64,000 nucleotides of DNA from Stichopus chloronotus (Eukaryota; Echinodermata; Holothuroidea; Aspidochirotida; Stichopodidae), in the NCBI GenBank assembly GCA_021234535.1, contig CM037843.1, positions 11,741,979 through 11,805,978 on the forward strand, written 5' to 3'. The stretch's first letter is position 1, and the number at the start of each line of letters is the position of its first letter. The notes beneath the pieces are model-generated. The model searched no databases and was not told the DNA's origin. It worked only from the letters and a program-made list of their open reading frames with translations. Shown in pieces: positions 11,391 through 23,890 of this stretch. Made by a program: the position numbers and the translations under genes.

Positions 11391-14025
11391 AGGGTATGTA
11401 CGCACTGTCAATAATATTTGTACGATCGGCGTTCCATACTAAAGGTCCGTATGCAACAGTGACGTGGAAGGATGAAAATATTAAGATTACATGCTATTGA
11501 TGTGAGGAGAGAAAACGTGGTAACCCCTTTCGACACCATGAAAGAATAACAAATGTTTTATCTTGGGTCATAAGCTTTGTTCATTATCATGAATAGGCCT
11601 AATACATAATCAATAATTACAAAATGTTAAGTCGACTGTTTAGACTGCATGCAGGCTTTTTCTGTATAGAGGGAGGTACACTCATAAATTTCTTAGTACA
11701 AAAACACCTCACCTCACCATCACTCCACCATGGTGACGACAACAACGTGTAACCAAGCATAGGCACAGAGATGTCTGTGTTAACATGTGTAATATATGAT
11801 CGGCATGGCTCCCAGATTAGGCCTACCTGAAATGCACCCGCAAGCAAACTCCTCATTTTGAAATGTCACTTTAAAGAAATTTACAGTTACTTCTCTAAAT
11901 TGTAAATGCGGAAACAACTTGCCAGGTAGGTAAGATCACTTCAAGAGGAACTTGTTTTACATGTGCAGAAGATACAATCATAAAGATGAATGAAACTATG
12001 CAATCAGGTGGCCTTTTACCTCACGTCAAACATCGTGTAAGATTAGTAACTATGCTAAACACCAACTATGAATTTGCCTGATAAAGTTAAGATTAAAACA
12101 CATAAATGTGAAAGTTTGACCAGCAGAAAGACCATATGGGCTCATCAAGGATCCTATACACCATGTTAATCAGCCCATGATCGGGGTGCTACTTAAAGAA
12201 TTTGATGGTGTGTAAATGCATTTACTGTTAAATCATTGCACCAGCATAACCCTTCTTTGAGCTAAAAAATTCACAGGAACCATAGCTGCAGTGATGCAAA
12301 AGAGATGGCAAACCTGATTCTTCTTTGAGAGGTGGGTGTTAGACTAGGGAGGGGGAATGGGTGCTAGACTATTTTAGAAATTAAAATGTAGGCCATGGGT
12401 TCATGTTATTAAACATTCACATACAGTATCAGAGGAACATTGATTTCATCTAAAATCAGCTCAAGCTTAGGTATTGTTGACTTAACATTGACAGTGTGTT
12501 GTGTGTATATGCGCAATTACACATACACAAAGCGCAAAGCGTAAGTTGTATCCCAATTGTGAACCACATGGACTACATGTTGTTACAATGTAAAACAAAG
12601 AAAACCGATAATGTAAAAACTGCTACAACGAGGATTGCCTATGGTCCTACGTACAAGTATGTATGTGTGTGTGCGTGTTTATGTAGACAGGTCGGTAGCT
12701 CTAGGTAGGCAGACAGGCAGCCCGGCGGGACAGGGAAGCAAATAGATAGGTTCGTGGGTGGGTGCTTGCGTACATGCGTACGCACGTGACCTTTGTGAAT
12801 ATATTTGTGTATAAAATATCTGTACAATGACAGTGTATTTATGACTGTTAAACAAAAAGATAGTAATAGTAATAAAACATGAGAACCCTAAATCACTGTA
12901 CCCAACATACATAGGTAATTGGCCTTGTTTTGTATGAGTGTCGCCTTTACCACTGGAGTAGACAGGATTTTTTATTAGGGTAGCCAACTGCAGCTAGGGT
13001 CCTATCCGAAAAGAAAGAGCATCTCAGGTTCATTTTGTTACAAAAGTAAATACTGTTAAACTACCTCTCGCAGACAGGAATCTACAAAGTTACTTTCTGA
13101 GAGTTACAAGTATATAACAAAGGCACAGCATGTTATTATTTGCCAATTTATTGTAGTACCCACAGTAAATAAAGGAAGTCAAAGTTGACTTTGTTCAGGC
13201 ACCTTCAGCAGAGGCTCTTGAACCCCTTAATCGTTCACAGCTAATCAAATTATATTCTTCCAGTCTTAAAATTAAAACGTTCTTCCCCGCAATCAATCTA
13301 TCTTTCGTTTGGACCACCAAAATATTCTCTGACGTATACGCACTGTTCTCCTCGATACTGCTTAACAATGACGTGACGGTTACCTCCCAAGGGAAATCAA
13401 GTGGTGGACTCCTTTTTGTGTTTAAAGGCTGTAATGCATCACCCCAGACAGTTTCAATTCTCCCAACCACCCACCTCTACTCCCTCCCTCAGCCTGTCTT
13501 AAATTCCTCCACATGTGTAACCAAAACAATGGATCCCTGTGTCCGCTGGGTAACACGAGCTGCTGTGCATGTTTCGAATTTGCTGTCAATCTAAGAGTAC
13601 TGTAACTTAGAGCCAGTTGAGCATTTTCCTTTCCGGGAGGTAAAAATATAGCTTAGGGTGATGCAATACGGCCTTTAAGTGCTCACCGATCCCTCAGACT
13701 CTCCCTCGAGTTTTGTGTTTAGATCCTTTGTTTTGGTGAAAAAGAAGGGGCGATCTGGTATAACGACAACGTTTTCAAATAATCTTAGCTTTTGACGGAA
13801 TCTTCTCCACGATGGAGAGCATATTGGAAAGCTTATTCATATGTTCGTTCACAAAGCATTGTTGATCCCTTTCCAAATTGCACTGCACACGCCAGCAACT
13901 CTTTTGGTACTACTGGTAATATCTGGTTGTCATCCATAGTTACTTGACTATTTTTGTTTTCTCCTCTCCAGATAAAATGCCAAGTCGGAATGAATACCTT
14001 TGTCAACAAGATCCCCTCTTTTATA
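11391..14025. other. non-coding, no gene recognised
   Basis: No conserved coding signal on either strand. A short GTAGGCAGACAGGCAG-type stretch is near 12,705, and a TG-rich stretch lies at 12,490-12,515. Confidence 0.45.
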
Positions 14026-14029
14026 GGCC

Positions 14030-14150
14030 CGTTCTCTAAAAATAGCGATGACTTCATTTATTCCTGCCCAGACATCAAAGTAACAAGATTACGAAAAAAT
14101 TGGATCGTTCTCTAAACATAGCGATGACTTTTATTCCCGCCTAGACGCGT
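14030..14150 (+). repeat. short tandem duplication, offset 76 bp
   Basis: CGTTCTCTAAAAATAGCG at 14,030 recurs at 14,106 as CGTTCTCTAAACATAGCG. Both continue GATGACTT, TTATTCC, GCC and AGAC. Confidence 0.8.
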
Positions 14151-14287
14151 TCTTACAAGCGCTTTGAAAATAAGGTGATTACGTCATGAAAAATATGTTA
14201 AGACGTGTCCCAACCTAACATTGCGTCATTGTTTCTATCCATGGCAACACGTAACACGGAGAAATAGCGCCCCCTCACAAAGGTGCC

Positions 14288-14341
14288 CGAAAAATAATAA
14301 TAGTAATAATAACAATACTACTACTACTAATAATAATAAAT
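14288..14341 (+). repeat. trinucleotide microsatellite (AAT/ACT)n
   Basis: Runs of AATAATAAT, then ACTACTACTACT, then AATAATAAT. Confidence 0.9.
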
Positions 14342-14559
14342 TAAATCATTAAAAAATGTCGCCTCCTCAACCACCTCAAGTAGGGCGGTACTGTCTCAAG
14401 GGGTCCTAAAAGGGGGTTCGTCCTAAAAAAAGGCTTCCCCCCAAAAGGTGTCCCTAAAGATGTTCCCAAAAGGGGGAGGGGTGTCCCAGGACCGCCTTGA
14501 AAAAGGAGGCGGGGCCGTCTCGGTGGGGGGGGGGGTGCCTCGGCACTTTACTGACATAG

Positions 14560-15575
14560 AGGTCAAAGCATCTGATACAAAGCAAGCAGTCAAAAGAATG
14601 TTGCTAGAATGTATAGTTGATGAAACCGTCTTGGCTGAAAGTGTCCTGCCCTCTCCTTCTCCACTTGCTCAATGCAGCATCGACCAAGCCCTAGAATTAA
14701 AAAAGCTAAAGGTAAAGAATTGCAAAGGGAAGAAGAAGAGAGAGAAAGATAAAGGGATGAAAAAGAAAGAGAAATTCAGTTGAGACGACTAGAAATGGAG
14801 ATAAGATTGAAAGAGTTTGAATTAGGGGGCAAAACTGCCCCGATTCCATCGTTTGACATTGACAAACATGTTAGGCCTTTCCAGAAATTTCATGAAAAGA
14901 AGTTGATAGATATTTCCTTCACCTTGAGAAACTGGCAAACTCACAGAAGCTGCTTGACGATCAGTGGGCCCTAGTTCTCCTGCAGAGTGAACTAGTAGGC
15001 AAAGTTCAGGAAGTGTATGCTGCATTATCCGTAGAACACTCTTGTCAATATTTTGTTGTCAAACAATTCTGAAAGCCTGCAAATAAGTTCCTGAAGCCTA
15101 TAGGCAAGTTCAGACTATTTTAAGAAACAGGAACATCAAATTTATGTTGAATTTGACAAGGAGAAGGAAACATTGTGTAATCGATGGTGCACCCCTAAAG
15201 ACGTTGAGACAGAACTTCAGAAATTGAGACAGTTGATGCTCATTGAGAAACTCAAACGATGTGTAACCCCCGAAATCAAAATACATTTAGATGAAAAAAG
15301 ACTTCAAAGCTACATTACATCTTACATTAGATACTCCTCTCCACCATTTGTATTTAGAATCAGACTTTGTTACTGGACCAGTACAGATTTGTATCAAACC
15401 AAACCCCCCTGCTAGAGGCGTCACACTATTACTTAGAAAAGACCCCACAAGCCCAGTGAAGAAAACAACAACGAGGCACTGGAACGAGAAATCACAGATT
15501 TATTTCCAGCATGTGCTGTCACTCGAGCTGTGTCAAAAAGAAAAGCCGAAGAAGGTTAGTCTAATTCTGCCCTAA
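14560..15575 (+). pseudogene. gypsy (Gmr1-like) gag remnant with SCAN-like region
   Basis: Several frames together give a gag-like protein. A lysine/glutamate-rich coil lies at 14,700-14,820, then FDIDKHVR and a helical stretch (QWALVLLQSELVGKVQEVYAAL, shifted frame, 14,960-15,040). Next come WCTPKDVETELQKLRQLML and KRCVTPEIKIHLDE at 15,180-15,290, which resemble the SCAN-like domain of vertebrate and invertebrate gypsy gags. Stops and frameshifts lie near 14,890, 15,070, 15,120 and 15,300. The start is unclear because upstream DNA is low-complexity and no 5' LTR is visible. Confidence 0.65.
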
Positions 15576-16120
15576 ATTTAGCTGACATCTTCATGGAACA
15601 CCTGGAGGAACTTACAGTCCCTGATGATGAAACTGAAGAGACAAATTATGCCCACATGGGAAAACCAGTGGAACAGTGTGACATGAAATAGTTGCATGAA
15701 CAACATTCAATTTAGGGCAGAAACACTATTAATTATGCAAGTTCAATCCACAAGGAAAACCTCTTAGGTCTTATTCTGACACACAAATGTTGCATGAACA
15801 CCAAGAGTTCAAAAATAAGGGCATGAGCCCTAATTCAAATTCTTTCCAGCAGGAAAAACCTATGGAATATGTTGAACAGCAACAGCCTGTTACAAAACAG
15901 GGCATGACCCGTGCAATTAATTCTCCTAGCAAGAACATTTCTGTAGAAAGTATTGATCAGAAAATTCTAAAGAGAGAACACCTAGTCACAGAAGAGGGAA
16001 GAGACCTTGAAATTAAAAACTTAGCTCTAAAAGTCAAGAAGAAGCGGAGAAAGTTCCAACCTGCTTCCATTTTAATCCAGGTATTCTAATGCGGAAGGAG
16101 ACCACAAGATGCCTTCGCTG
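15576..16120 (+). pseudogene. gag-pol linker remnant of the same element
   Basis: An open stretch of 100 residues (15,787-16,089) is rich in Gln, Lys and Ser. No protease DTG/DSG motif was found here, so the protease is either lost or too eroded to see. It continues into ILM/RP and ADDESC fragments at about 16,085-16,135, where the integrase zinc-binding region should begin. Confidence 0.4.
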
Positions 16121-16124
16121 ATGA

Positions 16125-17060
16125 CGAATCTTGCACAGGCAAACCTAATCAGAAAATTCCAAAGACTTTAATTCCAGTACTTGTTTTTGAGAACCATTCA
16201 GTAGAGTTTAAATTGATTGTGTAGGCCCATTGCCTAGAACAAAGTCAGGTACTCAGTATATTTTAACCATTACAGCGCCTAGACTATATTACATGCATTT
16301 CCCTCAGGAATATTAAGACACCAATTACGTGTTTTACTTTGGTGGGATTACCAAAGTCCATTCAGTCTGGTCAAGGATCAAATTTTATGTCAAAGTTTTT
16401 CAAATATATCAACTAGGAATTAAACAAGAAGAGTCAAGCCCATGTCAATCTCAGAGTCAAAAGGCTATTGAACGATTCCATCGAACACTTGAGTCCATGA
16501 TCGGAGCATACTGCTGTGAATATGAGACAGATTGGGACGAAGGAATTCCACTTCTACTGCTTGAAGTTCGAGAGTCTGTGCAGGCTTATCAGTTTTCACC
16601 GTTTGAGTTGGTCTTTAGTCATACACCAAGAGGAAATCTAAAATCGCTCAGTGAGAAATGTCTTGATGAGGACCAAGACATCAGTCTTCTAGACTATGCC
16701 ATACTCAGACTATGTCTAGACTATGTCCAGCCCATGCTGGTGAAATTGCAAGTTAATGAAGTCACAGGAAAAGATGAAGGAAAACTACGATCTCAATTCA
16801 GTAGAGCGTGAGTTTAAACCAGGCGATAAAATCTTGCAATCAATGCCTATTCCTGTTCCCTACAAGCACGTTATTATGGACCATACATGATAGACAAAAA
16901 GATCAATGAGGTTGACTATCTCATCCTCACCCCTAATTGTAGAAAACAGACCCAATTCTACCATGGGAATATGCTGAAAGTATATTATGAACGGCAGACT
17001 TCCAATAATGAAGAAGAATCTGTAAAATTAAATAGTGAGAACTGTATGACAGAGGACACT
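16125..17060 (+). pseudogene. gypsy integrase (Gmr1-like), disabled
   Basis: After GKPNQKIPK (about 16,138) the core starts with the D-C-V-G-P-L-P type motif and GTQYILTIT (16,215-16,275). A degraded second catalytic region (KVHSVWSRIKF for the usual SDQGSNF) follows near 16,350. Then come AIERFHRTLESMIGAYC with the catalytic Glu (about 16,470) and SPFELVFSHTPRG. The C-terminal part includes EFKPGDKIL and YYGPYMIDKKINEVDYLI (16,810-16,925). The N-terminal HHCC zinc finger is missing, apparently by an internal deletion near 16,130. Reverse transcriptase follows, not precedes it. Confidence 0.8.
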
Positions 17061-17074
17061 AGTGGTGACACTAT

Positions 17075-17868
17075 CACTTTTCTACTTCACTTTCCAAAGA
17101 GCGACTAATAACTTAACCTGTGATCTTAGTTATTGTGAAGCTTACATTGATGATTTTGTAGTGTATAGTTATACATGGCGTAATCATTTGAAACAAATCA
17201 GCACTTTATTTGACAGGCTGAGTTTTGCCAGTCTGACCATCAACTTAGTGAAGAATGACTTTTCAAAGGCCCGGGTTCAATTTTTGGGTAATGCTGTGAG
17301 TCAAGGACAGGCTATCAAGGCTAGGCTATTAAAAGTGTACACCATTACGGACTTCCCCAAATCTGCTAACAAGAAAGAACTCAAACGTTTTCTAGTTACG
17401 GTGGGTTACTACAGAGGGTACCGTTAAAATTTTCAGACATAGTGGCCATTAACAAATTTGTATGACGATGTTCAGACAGCCTTTGAGAGAATCAAGTCAT
17501 ATTTCGATGACTGATCCTGTTCTGATTGCTTCAGATTTAAGAAATAATTTAACCTTTCACTAGATGCAAAGATGTTGCCGCGGGTGTTGCATTATTTCAA
17601 GAAAACAATGATGGTATTGACCACCCAATTTGCTTACTTTTTAAAGAAGTGTAATCGACATTAATGAAACTACTCAACAATTGAGAGAGAAACTCTAGCT
17701 TTACGTCTAACTTGACATCATTTTGACGTTTATTTGAATGTAGTCATGTTTCCACTTATGATGACTTATAAGGTGGGGTTTGAGTTTACAAATGTAAAAT
17801 TTAGAAGTAAGACATACCAAAGGAAAAGACAATGTTATGGCTGATGCCCTTTCAAGAAGTACTTAAAA
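17075..17868 (+). pseudogene. gypsy reverse transcriptase C-part and RNase H, disabled
   Basis: Reverse transcriptase begins abruptly at TFQRATNNL, so the finger domain is deleted. YIDD lies at 17,143-17,154, followed by VQFLGNAVSQGQ and KELKRFLVTVGYYRGY. RNase H is in pieces: LSLDA/KDVAAGVALFQENNDG near 17,555-17,615, and TLALRLTLHHFD near 17,695. It ends in HTKGKDNVMADALSRS with a stop at about 17,868. This ending is the usual end of animal gypsy RNase H, and no integrase follows it. Confidence 0.8.
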
Positions 17869-18060
17869 TATTTTTTTACTATTTGTTGGTTTAAAATTTG
17901 CTTATGATCAGGCAAAAGCATGGAATGTGTTGGTCTGTGTGAAAGGAGACAGTTATGACTATTTAAGGGTCAGTCACATTCATAATACTTAACATTTTTA
18001 AAATAGTATGATGAATTGTAAACGTCTATATTGTAAGAAAGTTTTCATTACACTCCAACT

Positions 18061-18950
18061 TTTAGGGGAGTGTTAGGTTAATGCCGAACATTTAATTTCA
18101 TCATATGTAAGTGACCATCTTGTCATTCCAGGGACCTCTAGTGGTGGTGCATCTACAAAGGGCCGAATGCTCTGCTGTACGCGCTGGTAACTTCAAGACG
18201 ATTCGCGTATCAACTAGCCTGGAACGTCGACCAAGTCTCTACATATAAATACGTACTTTTTGGAAGGGACTGGAACTTTACTCTCTTCTATATTTAGTAT
18301 CAATTATTAAGCCGGTGCTCTTAAGAAGATTCTTGTGTGGAAGGTTCTAGCAAATGACTTTCGTATGTATACCCTTGTCGATTGACAATTTTCGAATGAT
18401 ACTTCCTCCCAATCTGAAGAAGACGCACACCTCCAACTTCTCTTTGTTTACTTAGTGCCTATGTAATTTCCCCTGCACAATAGAGTCAACAGTGACAGTC
18501 CAGGGAGGTGCAACTTAGACGGTCATATTCATTGCCGAAACCCGCCTAGCCTACACTTTGTGTACAGTCGTTGTTGTTGTGACATTCTATACCCTAGCTG
18601 GGATACTATTTTATTGATCCATTGACCAGGCTCAAATTATGGTTAACCGACGTTAGTCGTCAGTCCCATTATACGCCTACGTTGTATCCATCAATTCCAG
18701 TGTTCTCACCGCCTACAGTGTTCGCATACGACTCCACGTGAAGTCCAAGCTGTGTTGCCAATACCAGTTACCACCCTAATGATTAAGTCTAATTGTTAAG
18801 CTGTAATTAATTGAACACCCTTAACATTTTAACCTAATCACACATTTGTACACTGTAATCTGACTCTGTCTGAGCCTGAAGTCTGAATGGGTAATTATAT
18901 TTTAATTTATATATGTAGTAAACTGGAATTTTGACTGTGTTGGCGTTCCA
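18061..18950 (+). mobile_element. probable polypurine tract and 3' LTR of the Gmr1-like element
   Basis: A polypurine tract (AGGGGAG, 18,064-18,070) is followed at 18,071 by TGTTAGGTTAATGCC, a typical animal gypsy LTR start. A TATA-like ACATATAAATA lies near 18,240. The 3' end is not defined because the 5' LTR is missing; 18,950 (…TTCCA) is only one possibility. The roughly 200 bp before the tract show no gene. Confidence 0.45.
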
Positions 18951-21054
18951 TGGTGGTAACGCAACTATTGATTGTTCGTTCCTTTCTGCACGTGTATGGT
19001 TAGTGTTATACTGTATTATCTGTATAGCGTTCTTTACTTCAGGTTATCTCCGGCCGTTGTATCGTTTGGCCGGCGACCGGAGACTGCTCCGAGTTTCGGC
19101 TCGTAAAATGACGCCTTTCCCTTAAAAGATGGCCACATCTCATCACTACGTTCCTATTCCGATAAAATGTTGTTACACCTGTCGATGACGACGTCATATT
19201 CCATCGACATGGACTGATTTTCGTTGTATGCTGCCACTGGTTTCTATGGTTGGGCATCCTGCTAGGCTGTTGAGCCTAGGTCGATCCACACACATTGTAC
19301 CGGTACCTACCTGTTGTCGAGATGTAGAGACGGTCCGTCCTCCCGCGTAGCGTTCGCGACCAATTTCCGAGATGCCCGCGCCGCGTCTTCAATCCTCCAC
19401 TTAGATCGCGAGCGAGCCAGGACACAAAAGACACCAGTTAGGATAATTTAATAATGATTTTAAGAAATGTATTCCATCAATTTGTAACAAGATTTTGTAA
19501 TGTTTTTGTAACATTGTACTGTGGCCCTAGCGTAAGCTGAGGGTAGGCCTGTGTTTATCAATTCCCCGTGTATTGTTAGGATGTTATCGTTGAGTTATGG
19601 AATTTACGATGAATATTTTAGAGTAGAGAACCTATATGATTGGGAACTGTGTGTAATGCTTGTTGAAGAATTCTGAAATATGTTTTGTTTAGTATTTTGT
19701 TCTCACAAAGACGTGTTTGGAATGAATTAAGCTGCTTTAGCACAGAGGACTGAGCCGACAAAAGGAGTCCATTGTTTTAGGCCATGTGGGTCATGGAGGG
19801 CGCTGTGTTATTTGGGCAATGTCCACTGGTCAGTGATGAGTCATTTTGGGAATGAATGGAGGCTATTGTTTATTGGCTTCAAGTTTACAGCTCTGGTAGG
19901 GCTATGTGAGGATTTAGGGATTATTTTACAGTACTTGAGGTGGTTTGCTGTCATTTTAATAGAGTTGTATTGGATTCAGACACATCAGTTGTTATTGTGG
20001 TGATTAATGGTGGTAATGATCATGTAATTCAGCTGACATGGGGTGAAAATTTCTTGTTTTGCGGGAAGATAAGGTGGAAATTCCTATAGAGTTGGCAGGA
20101 GTCCATGGACTCTGTAGGTGCAAAAGTCCTTACATGCAGGGGATTACTGAGTCATGTCATGATTTTATTGCTTTATCATTTTATGTGTTTGACTGATACA
20201 ATTATGTTAATTTGCTGTTGTTTGATGATGTCTTTGATACACTTTAATGCTCTAAAGTCCTTACTTCTGAGTTAGTTTGCTTCGTTTTGAGTAGACCATT
20301 GAGTTACATTATCCCATAATTTCTGCAATTGTGTGCTAACTTATTGTTATGCTGCAAGGTCTTTGGTTATGAGTCTTTTACATTACATTTTGTTAGTGTT
20401 GTGTACTGGTTACAGGTTTAGATGGAGCAAGGGTTTATAGTGTTGCAGTCAATTCTTTTGGTTATCCTTGGTATGTGGCCAAGTGGATTTGTTCAGTGGA
20501 TGAACATAGTGTAAGACTGGGTTCACTACTTTCTTTGAGTCTCTCTATTCTGTACATTGCTGTTTCACAAAGTGTAATGTAGAACCCTTGGCAAAGAGTT
20601 ACCGTATGTCAATGATTTAAAGCATCATGTACTGTATGTGTAAGTATTGAAGAGTGACTATGTTCCCTTGAGTTTTTTGTATGCAAGCATTATTTACTGA
20701 AAGGTTATTGACCCCATTGTTTATGTTAATTAAAAGAGAAAAGTTCAGTTTCAAAGGTCTAAGCCAAACAGTCATTTTGTCATGCATCATGATAATTGTT
20801 GTACATTTTGTAAATTTTATGTAGAGATAGAACTAGAAATACACATCAGTCGTTGTTCGAAGCAAGAACACTCTTGCAGCGTTATTTATCACTTATAGCG
20901 TCGGAACCAAGGGACCTCAAAATCCTGTCCAGGTGTCACATCGGCCCTGTCCCATTAATTCAAAATATGGGCTCCTCTTCATATATAAACTTAAAGCAAA
21001 ACTCTTGTACCATTTGTCTTTTGCCTGGTTACATATGTATTAGTATTCTTTTTT
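18951..21054. other. non-coding; locally CpG-rich at 19,020-19,420
   Basis: No recognised gene. The 19,020-19,420 stretch has many CG dinucleotides (CCGGCGACCGG, CCCGCGTAGCGTTCGCG, GCCCGCGCCGCG), unlike the AT-rich DNA around it. From 19,440 to 21,050 the sequence is AT-rich with no ORF of note. Confidence 0.4.
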
Positions 21055-21250
21055 GTTGTCATGTTGTGACACTATAGTGCGTGGATTGAGCAACAATTGT
21101 CCTTATAGTGTGCGTGCTGACAATTTCTAAATTATCAGGAAACATCTCTTTGAAGTACATGATATTCTAAGTCATTATGTGGCTCAATGGATTTGGCAAA
21201 TAATGACTTACAAAGTTCATCAAATGGTTATCTCCATTTTTGCACCATTT
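21055..21250. repeat. dispersed repeat, copy 2
   Basis: Matches 470-665 in the same orientation. Here it stands immediately before the microsatellite and half-site array. Confidence 0.55.
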
Positions 21251-21539
21251 CCACTTTTTATGTGCCATGATAATAGCAACCTTTGTAATCATGCATATAT
21301 GTGTATGCACGCGTGTGTGTGTATGTATGTATGCCCTTGTTTTCGTGTGGGATCGAGGACCGAAACAATAGTTTAAGGTCCTCTGCAGAAAATTCAATAG
21401 ATTTCTCCGGTCCTCACAAGATTAACAATAGACAGTCTATTGTTCAGGTTAGGGTTGAGGAAGAAAAAACAAAAGAAAGCACAATGAATGAATGGAAAAC
21501 AAAGTACAAACAAAGTGTATGTATGTGTGTGTGTGTATG

Positions 21540-21960
21540 TATATCCGTGACGCACTACCTTGTAAACGCGATATCTCAAGAAGGGAGGCTTGGGCGGATC
21601 CCATATTTGGTATGTAGGTGTACCACATTGAGTAGAAGAAGCCTATTTTTTTGGTGGAGGTCAAAGGTCATTTGGGGTCAACAGGGGTCAGATTGTGAAA
21701 ACCTTGTAAACACAATATTTCACATTGAGTACAACATCCTTATTGATTCTGGTGGAGGTCAAAGGTCATTTAAGGTCGACAGGGGTCAAGTTGTGAAAAC
21801 CGTAAACACAATATCTCAAGAAAACAAGCTTGGACAGATGTCATATGAAGTATGTAGGTGTATCTTACAGAGTACAAGAACGCTATTGTTTTTAATGGAG
21901 GTCAACGGTCATTTGAGGTCAACAAGGGTTAAAGTGCGTAAACCTTGTAAATAAACTGTG
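21540..21960 (+). repeat. 145-bp half-site monomers, about 3 copies
   Basis: Exact AGGTCAAAGGTCA sites lie near 21,658 and 21,757. (TGTG/TATG)n microsatellites at 21,296-21,330 and 21,518-21,541 mark the edge, followed by CCGTGACGCACTACCTTGTAAA as at 5,254. The 217-residue open stretch across 21,301-21,954 is translated repeat. Confidence 0.85.
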
Positions 21961-21969
21961 TCGATTTAC

Positions 21970-23890
21970 CTGGTAACGTGGGCATGGCATCGACACCTAC
22001 GGTATCACTGAAAATTAACAGCTAACAAGTATACCAAACATACCAGGTGTACCCAGAAAATGGATAATACGTCGTAAAAAGTAAAGCCGTGTGAAGAAAC
22101 CAATTGATACTCCCTCCCTTCTCAAGTAGTGGATCAGAGAGTATGTAACTGAACTGTACGTAATTGGAAAAGTCCGTGATTGGGGGTTACCGAAAATCTC
22201 AAGACACATTCTTTAAGTTGTGTACGCAAAAGCTGTGCACCTTGCAGGGCGCATCAAACACAAATTAGCATTTTAGTAAAAACTATTAGATACATGAGAG
22301 TAACAAAAAGAAGAGTCAATTGCATGCATGTTTCCATTTCGTTACTACAAATTGCAAAACATGCGTGTTTATGAAACATGGAGTGACATTTTCCCCGTAA
22401 CTCCTGCCAAAAAGAAACCTCAGTCGTATAAGCGGGGAAAAATAGCTAAATGAGCCTTTCACCTACAGTTTTGAGCCCATCTCCTATACCATCTCCCTAT
22501 ACGCAGTTGCACACCTGTCTGTTGTCTGTCTGTTTCGTTAACGTTGCATAGAATGATAGATTCGTCTCAAGTACATACTGCCCATGTAACTAGCCGACAC
22601 ACATACAGTGTACATCGCGTATGCATGCCTAACCAACGTTTATTCCAAAGACAACTTTCTGTTGAGGCAAACTGCGAGTGTTATTAAGGTTTTAGACTCC
22701 CTAAAGTAAGAGATTTCAGTCACAAAAAAAAAATTGGATCTCAAAAGCTGTTTTCTTGTCTTTGTACACTTTGTACTGTAGTTACTATCGCATTTTCAGG
22801 AAAACAGGATCGAACGTCGAAAGTATAAAAAAATGTCAATCGGTCAAAATTGCCAGAAACATGTGCATGCCATGTGCAAAAGACCTCGAACTAGCAATGC
22901 GCATAATTTAATTCGCAAACTTTAATTTGAAGGTTCCCTTCTACGAGATATTTTCACACAGAGTGACGTGGGACTTTTGCTGTAGCGTAACATATATACG
23001 TAATTCTGAGATGGCGCATAGCCAACGCATGTATTACTGCTGTGCCCTACACTTACTGTAGAGGAACAGACTAGACTAAGATTTTCAAGTAAATTTTGAC
23101 CCAAACTGTTTGCAAATGTGCTTTATGTTATCTGATATATTGCTAAGCTTATATTGGGTCATCAGGGACAGGATGGCATATTTTACACTAAAACTTTGCA
23201 CATTCAAATTAAAGAAAGTGTGGAGAAAATTTCACCATATATAACAGTGTTACGACAAACCAATACAATTTTATAACTTCAACTCAATGCATTTGAGACC
23301 AAGCTTAATCATATTGACTACAGGCCCATAGCCAGAAAGTTCAGCCTGGAGGGGCTGGAAATTGTGAAAGGGGGGGGGGGCAAACAATTGGTACACTATC
23401 TAAGCGGAGCGCCACCGTCGGTTGGCGCGTAGTGTACAAGGAAATTTTGACGCCTACAACACCCCAGATCACCGGAAATAGCACTTCCCAGACTCAAATG
23501 TGACATCTGAACATCATATCTGAAAGAGATTTCATGTACTGAAATCAGGTGTCAAATCAAAATGGGGGGGGGGGGATATGTCGAGGGGACGCGTCCCCTT
23601 TCACCCCCCTTGACTACGAGCCTGATTGGCTAATAGCCACAGGGGACGGGTAAACGATTTTACCGGCAATCCTAAAATGTTCTACTTAAAACGTCCTATC
23701 ATCTTCCATCCTTATCTCCCACCCCACACCCAAATGTGTTTTGCACTTTTATTTCTTAAAGTTATGGTTGTATATTGTCACTTGTATCTGGATTCCTCAC
23801 TATTTTGTTTTAAAAAAAAAAAAAACTTTTTCAGGGTTGTTGCAAAACGTATCAGGTCTTAATTGATGGCAGAGGTAAAGTGATAAAGTG
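21970..23890 (+). repeat. composite repeat, c-b-a segments, forward copy 2
   Basis: Aligns along its length with 5,870-7,730. It is interrupted by the 304-bp MITE at 23,321-23,624. Segments c and b are inverted at 24,410-25,640, which makes 21.5-26.2 kb an interrupted palindrome bounded by arrays and microsatellites at both ends. Confidence 0.8.
23321..23624. mobile_element. hAT-like MITE, 304 bp
   Basis: Imperfect 14-bp terminal inverted repeats: CAGGCCCATAGCCA on the left, CAGGCTCGTAGTCA as the reverse complement of the right end. It is flanked by 8-bp near-duplicates, ATTGACTA (23,313-23,320) and ATTGGCTA (23,625-23,632). The sister copy near 7,410-7,430 has one uninterrupted ATTGGCTTATAGCCAC, which gives the empty site. 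It has two long G-runs inside and no coding capacity. Confidence 0.8.

Noticed and set aside
18931..19125. 64-residue open stretch after the LTR
   Set aside because: No similarity recognised and it may overlap the LTR end.
21301..21954. 217-residue open reading stretch
   Set aside because: It runs through a TG microsatellite and the 145-bp monomers; the peptide is repeat translation and not conserved in sister copies.
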